DNA of 17,907 nucleotides from Deltaproteobacteria bacterium (GTDB lineage Bacteria > Desulfobacterota > DSM-4660 > Desulfatiglandales > B25-G16). The stretch lies in assembly GCA_020348625.1 (NCBI GenBank), contig CP070752.1, forward strand, positions 2,761,005-2,778,911, read 5' to 3'. The translations under genes were made by a program, and so were the position numbers. Numbering within the stretch: position 1 is the first letter of the stretch; the number at the start of each line of letters is the position of its first letter. Shown in pieces: positions 1-6,146 of the stretch. Under the pieces are notes generated by a model. That model did no database searches. It saw only the letters and a list, made by a program, of their open reading frames with translations, and was not told the DNA's origin.

Positions 1-158
1 GTCTATTTTTGACTCTGTCCTCCCATCGTTTAGAGGAGTGGGCGTTTCAAAACGACGCACACAGGCTGCTACCTTAGTCCTAAGGCTTATGGGGCGGTGC
101 GTCGGTTTGAAACGACCCTGTACGGGGCCTTGTTGAGAGGACAGAGCCAAAAATAGAC
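1..158. repeat. Nested inverted-repeat element, MITE-like
   Basis: Three inverted repeats share one axis near position 79. The outer arms are 1-22 and 137-158 (22 bp, one mismatch). The middle arms are 42-60 and 97-115 (17 of 19 matching). The core is a 14-base hairpin at 72-85 with arms ccttag and ctaagg around a 2-base loop. The spacers between the arms do not pair. There is no room for a transposase, so this is either a non-autonomous transposable element, a palindromic intergenic repeat, or a structured transcript. The window begins exactly at the outer arm, so the left boundary and any target duplication cannot be judged. It ends 46 bp before the pmbA start. The symmetry is directly visible; the mobile origin is inferred. 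Confidence 0.75.
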
Positions 159-204
159 ATCTCCATGCTCTTTAGTGGAGTGAGTTTCTCAGGAGCAACT
201 ACCG

Positions 205-1542
205 GTGGAAAAAAAGGAGATAGTACAAATCATAAGCAACCGCCTTGCTAAGTCGAGAGCGGAATTCGAGATATTCTTCTCTCGAAAGAAGACCCTCTCA
301 TGTGACATAAAGGCCGGCGAGTTGGATCATTTCCGTTCATCGATGGAGCTGGGCATTGCGCTTAGAACCCTGGAAGATGGGAAGCTGGGGTTCTCATATC
401 TCTTCGGGCCGAACCCCGACACCTTGCTCCAATTGACAGATCGGGCATGTGAAATAGCGAGCCAGGCTGACCGTGATCCTCTCCACTCTTTTTCGCCACC
501 TGAACAGGCTAATGCACGAGATCTGGACGTTTTTGATAATACTCTGTCTCAGAGAGCAAACAATGAAAAGGTGGAGCATATCAAGGAAATGGAGCAGCGC
601 GCTCTAGATGTTGATAGCCGAATACGGAAAGTAAGAAAGGCGGAGTATGAGGAAACAACCAGCTATACCTCTGTGGTCAACTCGTATGGCCTGGATGCGG
701 AAAAGCAAGAGACCGCTATCACCGTTTCCGTCATGGTACTTGCAGAGGACAACGGCAATGCCGAAATGGGGTGGGAATCTGAGACCGTCAGGTGGTATGA
801 TGATATTGATCCAAGCAAGATCGGCATGAACGCTGCATGCAGAGGGATCGCCATGCTCGGGGGCCGCCAGATCTCCACGCGGACATGTCCGGCGGTCTTG
901 GAAAACAGGGTCGTAGGAGAATTGCTTGATGTATGGTCCTCCTCCTTCCTGGGAGATAACATTCACAAGGAGAAGTCCTTTCTCCGGGACAAGGTAGGCC
1001 GGGAAATCGCCTCTCCGAAAATTACCTTAATTGACGATGGGCTTTACAACAGGGGTTTAGGGAGTGCCTGGTTTGACGACGAAGGTACACCTCAGAAGAG
1101 TACCGTTTTGGTGAAGAACGGCACCCTTTTGACATATCTCTTCGATCGCTACTGGTCAAAGAAGGCAGGATCTCAGTCTACCGGTAACTCAGTGAGGGAA
1201 CGAATCTCATCTCCACCCTCCCCAGGTCCATCCAACCTTTTCATCCGCTCGGGAACTCTTTCCTTTGATCAGCTTTTGATGAGCATGAATGAGGGTCTTC
1301 TGGTAACCGATCTGATGGGTGTTCATATGAGCGATCCGATCTCGGGCGATTTTTCTTTGGGAGCATCCGGAATGTGGGTAGAAAAAGGAAGGCCTGCTTT
1401 TCCGGTCAAAGGGGTGACGGTTTCCGGGTCTATTCACAGCCTCTTTGCAGACGTTGCGGATGTAGGAGACGATCTGAGGTTTTTTGGCAAGCTCGGAGCC
1501 CCGTCCGCATTGGTGAAGGAAATCAACGTAAGCGGACTTTAA
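205..1542 (+). CDS. pmbA: TldE/PmbA-type protein (TldD/PmbA family)
   Basis: A 445-residue protein of the TldD/PmbA family, the usual length. In characterised bacteria TldD and TldE (PmbA) form a heterodimeric zinc protease that degrades unfolded peptides and matures some modified peptides; TldD carries the HExxxH zinc site and TldE does not. No HExxxH is present here, so this is the TldE-like partner. Family-like stretches are DDGLYNRGLGSAWFDDEGT in the middle, TGNSVRER, and the glycine-rich C-terminal part around SDPISGDFSLGASG. The start is GTG at 205, preceded by AGGAG at 191-195 with a 9-base spacer. It is followed 12 bp later by the Tat genes and probably shares their transcript. No TldD gene is in the window, so the partner must lie elsewhere. 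The family call is firm; the substrate is unknown. Confidence 0.9.
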   Translation: MEKKEIVQIISNRLAKSRAEFEIFFSRKKTLSCDIKAGELDHFRSSMELGIALRTLEDGKLGFSYLFGPNPDTLLQLTDRACEIASQADRDPLHSFSPPEQANARDLDVFDNTLSQRANNEKVEHIKEMEQRALDVDSRIRKVRKAEYEETTSYTSVVNSYGLDAEKQETAITVSVMVLAEDNGNAEMGWESETVRWYDDIDPSKIGMNAACRGIAMLGGRQISTRTCPAVLENRVVGELLDVWSSSFLGDNIHKEKSFLRDKVGREIASPKITLIDDGLYNRGLGSAWFDDEGTPQKSTVLVKNGTLLTYLFDRYWSKKAGSQSTGNSVRERISSPPSPGPSNLFIRSGTLSFDQLLMSMNEGLLVTDLMGVHMSDPISGDFSLGASGMWVEKGRPAFPVKGVTVSGSIHSLFADVADVGDDLRFFGKLGAPSALVKEINVSGL

Positions 1543-1554
1543 GGGAGATTTGCT

Positions 1555-1887
1555 ATGTTCGGTGTTGGCATGCCTGAGTTGATTATCATCTTTCTGATTG
1601 CCTTAATCATAATCGGGCCAAAGCGGTTGCCCGATTTGGCTAGGGCCCTTGGCAAAGGACTCGCCGAATTTCGAAGAGCTACAAACGAGTTAAAGGCAAG
1701 CCTTGATATAGACGAAGTTGAAGAAGAACTAAAAGGTGTGGAAGGAGAACTAGCCGACTCCGTGAGCGGTCTGCTGAATGCCTCGGAAATGGAGAACGAG
1801 GCACAAACAGGGGAATATGTAGCTCCACTAACTGAGGAACAACAAGGTACCGACAAGCCTGCGGAGAAGAAAGAGAATGAGCAGTGA
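1555..1887 (+). CDS. tatB: Twin-arginine translocase subunit TatA/TatB
   Basis: A 110-residue Tat component. An N-terminal membrane segment (about residues 7-20) ends in the [11 protein letters not shown] hinge typical of the family. An amphipathic helix follows (about 25-50, [15 protein letters not shown]), then an acidic, low-complexity tail rich in Glu. With TatC it exports folded proteins that carry twin-arginine signals. The length and Glu8 favour TatB, but the FGVGMPELI opening also occurs in proteins annotated TatA, and one protein may serve both roles. A GGGAG-type ribosome binding site lies just before the ATG, overlapping the end of pmbA. The 3' end overlaps tatC by 11 bp, which indicates translational coupling. 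No separate tatA is present in the window. Confidence 0.88.
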   Translation: MFGVGMPELIIIFLIALIIIGPKRLPDLARALGKGLAEFRRATNELKASLDIDEVEEELKGVEGELADSVSGLLNASEMENEAQTGEYVAPLTEEQQGTDKPAEKKENEQ

Positions 1888-2596
1888 AAAACAGCCGTTC
1901 TTGAGCCACCTCGAAGAGCTCAGAAGAAGATTAATCGTCTGTGCAATAGCCATAGGGGCGGGATTTGTGGTCTCTTATGTCTTTTCAAAGCAACTCTTCT
2001 CTCTGCTCATTCACCCCCTAACAAAGGTTCTCCCTGCAGAGAGCACCCTTATCTTCACCAGCCTCCCCGAGATGTTTATCGCCTATCTCAAGGTCTCTCT
2101 CATAGCCGGGATCATTCTGGCCATACCCGTGGTGTTTTATGAGCTTTGGATGTTTGTCGCCCCTGCCCTGTACCAGAGAGAAAAACGGTACGTCATCCCC
2201 TTTGTCGTGTTTTCAAGCATTCTCTTTGTTGCAGGGTCTCTGTTTGGCTATCTCATTGTTTTCCCTTATGGCTTCAAGTTCTTTCTGGGCTTCGCCACAG
2301 AGGACATCCAAGCACTCCCTTCAGTGAAGCAGTACTTCTCTTTTGCCATAAGGCTGCTCCTGGCGTTCGGGCTGGTCTTTGAAATGCCTGTTGCAGTTCT
2401 CTTCCTGACCAAGATCGGGCTTATTAGTCCAGACTCGATGAAAAAATATCGTAAATTTGCCATCTTGGGCTCATTTGTCCTATCCGCAATCTTAACGCCC
2501 CCCGACGTTGCCACTCAGATAATGATGGCGCTACCTATTATCATACTCTATGAAATCAGCATCCTGATTAGCAAGGGAGTCTATCGGAAGGAGTAA
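1877..2596 (+). CDS. tatC: Twin-arginine translocase subunit TatC
   Basis: A 239-residue polytopic inner-membrane protein, the normal TatC length. It opens with the [12 protein letters not shown] signature (residues 8-19), part of the cytosolic site that recognises twin-arginine signal peptides. Six hydrophobic segments can be seen at roughly 18-36, 68-92, 105-130, 150-175, 192-208 and 212-232. The conserved FEMP (168-171) and the proline-rich LTPPD turn (206-210) are present. The ATG lies inside the end of tatB, in another frame, so the two are co-translated. It is the last gene of the pmbA-tatB-tatC unit. The 3' gap (2597-2732) has a short cacgg/ccgtg hairpin near 2660-2675 with no T-run, so I do not call a terminator there. 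Confidence 0.95.
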   Translation: MSSEKQPFLSHLEELRRRLIVCAIAIGAGFVVSYVFSKQLFSLLIHPLTKVLPAESTLIFTSLPEMFIAYLKVSLIAGIILAIPVVFYELWMFVAPALYQREKRYVIPFVVFSSILFVAGSLFGYLIVFPYGFKFFLGFATEDIQALPSVKQYFSFAIRLLLAFGLVFEMPVAVLFLTKIGLISPDSMKKYRKFAILGSFVLSAILTPPDVATQIMMALPIIILYEISILISKGVYRKE

Positions 2597-2732
2597 AAAA
2601 GCATCCCATCTGGGGCAATCGCGATAGACCTGAGATTGGCGGCACCCTTAGGCCCACAGCACGGTGAGCCGTGAGCAGCATTTCCCTAAAGTGTTAACCA
2701 CGGTGGACCGATAAAGGTGAAGAGAGCGACAC

Positions 2733-2740
2733 GGGAGGAG
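2733..2740 (+). promoter_or_regulatory. Strong Shine-Dalgarno before a possible CTG start
   Basis: GGGAGGAG is the best ribosome binding site upstream of the secretion ATPase. The frame is open from a TGA at 2718-2720 but has no ATG, GTG or TTG before the TTG at 2799. A CTG at 2748 sits 7 bases after this site and would add 17 residues (starting LKKGLKTGNDN). The motif is seen; use of CTG as the start is inferred. Confidence 0.45.
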
Positions 2741-2798
2741 TGCTGTCCTGAAGAAAGGCCTGAAGACCGGCAATGATAATGTCGCGGAAAATGAGAAA

Positions 2799-4010
2799 TT
2801 GCTTTATTACAGGGCCCTCAATGATATTGCCAACCAGATTCATGCCGCCAAAGATATTGACGAGATCCTCATCAGCCTGAAAGATAGCATGCTGAGCTTG
2901 TTCGATGCGGATCGAATCACCATCTATGTAGTAGACGGCAAGACAAAGGAAATCTTCTCGCGGTTTAAGGCCGGCAACATTCCGCAGGAGATCCGAGTCC
3001 CTATCAATAATAAGAGCATAGCAGGGTACACTGCCAACACCGCGCGAATAACTAATATTGTTGATGCCTATGACCCGCAAAAACTGGCCATGATCAATAA
3101 GGATATCTCCTTTGACAAAACCTGGGATACTAAGCACAACTACAAGACGAAGCAGATACTGAGTGTCCCGGTCTTTTTCAAGAAATATGTTATTGGCGTG
3201 CTCCAACTCATCAACAAGAAAAACGGAAATCATTTCACGCGCGAAGACCAGAATTCTGCTGTGGAAATGGCCAAGATCCTGGGGATCGCCTTTTACAATC
3301 AGAACAAGCTCTCCAAACAGCGGGCTAAACAGACCAAGTTCAACTACCTCGTGAAAAACCTTATTGTCACGGAAAAGGAACTTGAAAAGGCCGTTGCGGT
3401 TGCCCGGGCTCAAGGCAAGACCGTTGAGTCTGTCCTGATCAATGACCTCAAGGTCAAAAAGGAGGAGGTAGGACAAGCGCTCGCCGATTATTACAATTGT
3501 CAGTACATTCCCTTTAGCAATAGCGTTCCCATTCCCCAGGATCTCTTGTCCCACTTGAAGCCTGTCTATCTAAGGACTAATCTCTGGGTACCCCTGGGAA
3601 GGGAAAATGGAACGGTCCGAGTTGTAGTTGACAACCCCGAACGGTTGGAAAAGATTGACAGCATAAGATCGCTCATACCGGCAGAGCACTATGAGCTTGC
3701 GGTCGGCCTCAAAGAGGACATTATCCAGTTTTTAGACTACTTTTACGGAACCAACTCCGAAAAGGAAGAAGGATCAATCGATGAACTTCTCGGGAAATTA
3801 GAGGCCCCCGAAACAGAGGACTTTGAAGACGGCGCAGATCTCCTCACTGAAAATGACAACGCCATTGTCCAGCTGGTCAATAAAATCATAAAGGATGCCT
3901 ATTCCAAGAATTGCTCCGACATTCATATTGAACCCTACCCCGGGAAGGCCGGGGCCGAGATCAGATTCAGGGTGGACGGACACTGCCAATTATATCAGGC
4001 CATCCCCTAG
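2799..4010 (+). CDS. GspE/PilB-type ATPase, N-terminal part, ended by amber
   Basis: The 5' portion of a type II secretion or type IV pilus assembly ATPase. Three regions occur in order: a GAF-like sensor domain (about 2830-3320), a GspE/MshE N-terminal-like domain (about 3340-3750, ending in ALADYYNCQYIPF and a CTG/GAA-type linker), an acidic linker, and the start of the ATPase N2 domain (NKIIKDAYSKNCSDIHIEPY, FRVDG). Translation then meets TAG at 4008-4010. The next codons in the same frame read NYKQAIVSRIKIMAELDI, exactly what the family has after FRVDG, so the gene is interrupted by one stop and not by a frameshift. TTG 2799 is the first conventional start; CTG 2748 has a far better ribosome binding site and may be the real one. 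On its own this piece has no Walker motifs and cannot be an active ATPase. Confidence 0.75.
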   Translation: MLYYRALNDIANQIHAAKDIDEILISLKDSMLSLFDADRITIYVVDGKTKEIFSRFKAGNIPQEIRVPINNKSIAGYTANTARITNIVDAYDPQKLAMINKDISFDKTWDTKHNYKTKQILSVPVFFKKYVIGVLQLINKKNGNHFTREDQNSAVEMAKILGIAFYNQNKLSKQRAKQTKFNYLVKNLIVTEKELEKAVAVARAQGKTVESVLINDLKVKKEEVGQALADYYNCQYIPFSNSVPIPQDLLSHLKPVYLRTNLWVPLGRENGTVRVVVDNPERLEKIDSIRSLIPAEHYELAVGLKEDIIQFLDYFYGTNSEKEEGSIDELLGKLEAPETEDFEDGADLLTENDNAIVQLVNKIIKDAYSKNCSDIHIEPYPGKAGAEIRFRVDGHCQLYQAIP

Positions 4011-4046
4011 AATTATAAGCAGGCCATTGTTTCCAGGATAAAGATT

Positions 4047-5051
4047 ATGGCTGAGCTGGACATAACCGAACGAAGAAAACCACAGGACGGCAAAATAAAC
4101 CTAAAGAAGTTCTCGCCTCTGGATGTAGAGCTGCGTGTTGCCACCGTTCCAACGTCGGCCGGGCAAGAAGATGTAGTGATGCGTATCCTGCCCACGGGCG
4201 AACCCATGCCACTGGACTGCTTAGGCATGAGTGAAAGAGACCACAATCTCTTCCTGGAGATGGTCCAAAAGCCTTATGGAATCATTCTTGTCGTCGGTCC
4301 GACCGGAAGCGGGAAGACTACTACCCTACATGCAGCTCTGCGCTATCTGAACAAGCCGGAGACCAAGATCTGGACCGCAGAAGACCCTGTGGAGATCACG
4401 CAGCGGGGCCTGCGCCAGGTGCAGGTATCGCCTAAAATCGGTTACGGTTTTGCCGCTGCAATGCGCTCCTTCTTGAGAGCCGACCCTGACATAATTATGG
4501 TAGGGGAAATCCGCGACCAGGAGACTGCCTCAACCAGTATTGAGGCATCGCTAACCGGTCACCTTGTCCTTACCACGCTCCACACAAACAGCGCCCCCGA
4601 GACTATCGTACGCCTCCTGGACATGGGCATGGATTCCTTCAACTTCTCCGATGCACTCATCGGTATTCTAGGGCAGCGACTTGTGAGAACCCTCTGCAAA
4701 GATTGCAGGGAACCGTACCACCCGAGCAAGCAAGAATATGATGCCCTTTCCAGAAGTTATGATGCCGATCTTAACGCCATTGGTTTTCCTTATCACGATG
4801 ATTTGGTCCTGTATCGCGCCTCAGGATGCGATATGTGCAATCATACCGGATACAGAGGGAGAACAGGTCTCATAGAGCTTCTGGAAGCCACATCTGAATT
4901 GAAACAGCTCATTCAAAGTAAGGCCACAGTAGAGGCTTTGAGGGAGCAAAGCATCAGGGACGGAATGACTACTCTAATGCAAGACGGAATCAGGAAGGTG
5001 CTCTTGGGGCTGACCGATATGCAGCAGGTCAGAAAGGTGTGCCTCAGGTAG
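4047..5051 (+). CDS. GspE/PilB-type ATPase, C-terminal catalytic part
   Basis: The catalytic portion of the same gene, in the same frame as 2799-4010. It has all hallmark boxes of secretion ATPases: Walker A GPTGSGKTT (4296-4322), the Asp box region TAEDPVE, Walker B IIMVGEIRD, the His box TGHLVLTTLHTN, and a zinc tetracysteine motif (LCKDC and CDMC). It ends naturally, about 20 residues after the usual GMTTLMQDGIRKVLLG segment. The family energises pseudopilus or pilus polymerisation from the cytoplasmic face. An AGGA lies 8 bases before the ATG at 4047, so re-initiation after the amber is possible and would give a split enzyme. The 12 sense codons between the amber and this ATG would be lost. 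It may otherwise be a pseudogene or read through. No other secretion or pilus genes adjoin it. Confidence 0.8.
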   Translation: MAELDITERRKPQDGKINLKKFSPLDVELRVATVPTSAGQEDVVMRILPTGEPMPLDCLGMSERDHNLFLEMVQKPYGIILVVGPTGSGKTTTLHAALRYLNKPETKIWTAEDPVEITQRGLRQVQVSPKIGYGFAAAMRSFLRADPDIIMVGEIRDQETASTSIEASLTGHLVLTTLHTNSAPETIVRLLDMGMDSFNFSDALIGILGQRLVRTLCKDCREPYHPSKQEYDALSRSYDADLNAIGFPYHDDLVLYRASGCDMCNHTGYRGRTGLIELLEATSELKQLIQSKATVEALREQSIRDGMTTLMQDGIRKVLLGLTDMQQVRKVCLR

Positions 5052-5165
5052 ATCCACCTACTCTGTCTGCGCCCCTCCTGTTGGTTCCCGGCAGCTAATC
5101 CGGCCGCTGACATTACCGATATTCCCCATTTCTGTTGGCCACAAGCCGCCTTCTCCATTTTTTAC

Positions 5166-5195
5166 TTGAAAGGAACTTCTTCCTTAGACTATATT
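5166..5195 (+). promoter_or_regulatory. Putative sigma-70-type promoter
   Basis: TTGAAA (5166-5171), 18 bases, then TATATT (5190-5195); each hexamer matches the consensus in 5 of 6 positions. It lies in the 252-bp gap after the secretion ATPase and about 110 bp before the first zinc-ribbon gene, so it would drive 5304-6032. A 6-bp hairpin (tagact 5185-5190, agtcta 5201-5206) overlaps the -10 region and could be an operator or chance. I see nothing else in the gap. Confidence 0.45.
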
Positions 5196-5303
5196 TCCTG
5201 AGTCTATCCAATAAAGCTCAAGGTGCTTTAAGCAAGGGGTAGAGTTGCAGAACAGGACGTTTCAGACAACTTACAAAGACCATTTGAGATTGCAGGGATC
5301 AGC

Positions 5304-5525
5304 ATGAAATACCGTTGCCAATCGTGTAACTACGAGCTGCCGGACACATGGAAGTGGAAGATCGTTGACCGATCAAGATACCTCATGGTCGTCACCTGCC
5401 CTCACTGCAACAACGAATTCATCCGTATGGAATATGACCCGGATACGCCTTTTGGTTACAAGGTAGTTCCTTCAATGATTATTGTGCCTCAAGGGGTCAG
5501 AAACAGGGTAAAGCGAAATCGGTAG
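5304..5525 (+). CDS. Small zinc-ribbon protein of unknown function
   Basis: A 73-residue protein that I do not recognise as a named family. Two CxxC pairs, C5-QS-C8 and C32-PH-C35, should form a zinc ribbon or knuckle. Between them is a Trp/Arg/Lys-rich stretch (TWKWKIVDRSRY). After the second pair the chain is short, ends basic (RNRVKRNR), and has no membrane segment or signal peptide, so it is probably cytoplasmic. The next gene starts 6 bp after its stop and also carries a paired-cysteine ribbon, which suggests co-transcription and a related role. A nucleic-acid or protein-binding role is possible but cannot be shown from the sequence. Confidence 0.7.
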   Translation: MKYRCQSCNYELPDTWKWKIVDRSRYLMVVTCPHCNNEFIRMEYDPDTPFGYKVVPSMIIVPQGVRNRVKRNR

Positions 5526-5531
5526 TCAAAC

Positions 5532-6032
5532 ATGAAGGTCACCACGGTTTATCCAGCGGTAGTCATGAGAATCTCGTGCCCAAATTGCGGCGCAGAGGGC
5601 AAAGTAAGAAAGGAGAAACCGCCACAGGCAGACTTCACTGTGGTGTGTCCGCGATGCAAAGAGAAATTCCTGATAAAGCTCAATGTGCGAAACTATTACA
5701 GGAAGCCCGTGTCCATACCCGTCTATTACTCTCGGTATGACATAGATCGCCCAGACGATCACAGGGCTCGGATGGGGACAATCGTAGACCTCTCTCAACA
5801 GGGGATGCGCGTTGAAAGTTCCAAGCAAGACTTCTCGTCGAGTCACTTTCGGGAAGGCAACCTATTCACCTTCTTGTTCTCCCTCCCTCCTCGAAACGAG
5901 ATGCTGAAGGTACAGGGCGAAATAGCCAGGTTAAGCCGGCAGAATAATGGAAATACCATACTGCTGGGGGTGAAGTTCTCTAATGTAGACCACTTTACCA
6001 ATAAGCAGCTCGGGTTCTTTCTCTGGCCATAA
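5532..6032 (+). CDS. Zinc-ribbon PilZ-domain protein, probable c-di-GMP receptor
   Basis: A 166-residue protein with two parts. The N-terminal zinc ribbon has C16-PN-C19 and C39-PR-C42. A PilZ domain follows, with the two c-di-GMP contact motifs intact: RxxxR at 53-57 (RNYYR, followed by KPVSIPV) and DxSxxG at 87-92 (DLSQQG). The strand pattern continues to VKFSNVDH near the end. PilZ proteins bind the second messenger c-di-GMP and change motility, pili or secretion. The ATG at 5565 (residue 12, opening MRISCPNCGAEG) is a plausible alternative start, because the zinc ribbon follows it directly. It stands 6 bp after the 73-residue zinc-ribbon gene and downstream of the secretion ATPase, a possible functional link. 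The PilZ call is good; the target is unknown. Confidence 0.82.
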   Translation: MKVTTVYPAVVMRISCPNCGAEGKVRKEKPPQADFTVVCPRCKEKFLIKLNVRNYYRKPVSIPVYYSRYDIDRPDDHRARMGTIVDLSQQGMRVESSKQDFSSSHFREGNLFTFLFSLPPRNEMLKVQGEIARLSRQNNGNTILLGVKFSNVDHFTNKQLGFFLWP

Positions 6033-6040
6033 TGATTGTC

Positions 6041-6059
6041 GCCCTTTCACAATAAGGGC
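6041..6059. terminator. Possible hairpin between convergent genes
   Basis: A 6-bp stem (gccctt 6041-6046, aagggc 6054-6059) with a 7-base loop lies 9 bp after the PilZ stop, between converging genes. No T-run follows on either strand. A second hairpin (catcttc 6081-6087, gaagatg 6100-6106) lies nearer the lipoprotein's end. The positions suit transcript ends, but neither is a textbook rho-independent terminator. Confidence 0.3.
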
Positions 6060-6146
6060 TAATGCTTACTAGGTGACATACATCTTCGTAGGCAGGAGGG
6101 AAGATGCGAACACCCCGATGCTCGCCGATAGTGCATATCATGAGTG

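Noticed and set aside
2597..2732. A c-di-GMP (GEMM) riboswitch or a sigma-54 promoter upstream of the secretion ATPase.
   Set aside because: The GEMM conserved core is not visible. The best -24/-12 candidate (cggcacccttaggc near 2640) has the GG to GC spacing one base short.
2694..3554. A long open frame (286 codons) on the minus strand, opposite the 5' part of the secretion ATPase.
   Set aside because: The plus-strand frame encodes recognisable GAF and GspE N-terminal-like domains; the antisense frame has no recognisable motifs and is a codon-bias shadow.
4008..4010. Pyrrolysine decoding of the internal TAG in the secretion ATPase.
   Set aside because: TAG is the natural terminator of at least six other genes here (the ATPase's own end at 5051, the 73-residue zinc-ribbon gene, the LpoA-like lipoprotein, grpE, purC and the aminotransferase), and no pyl genes are in the window. 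Kept only as one option to test.
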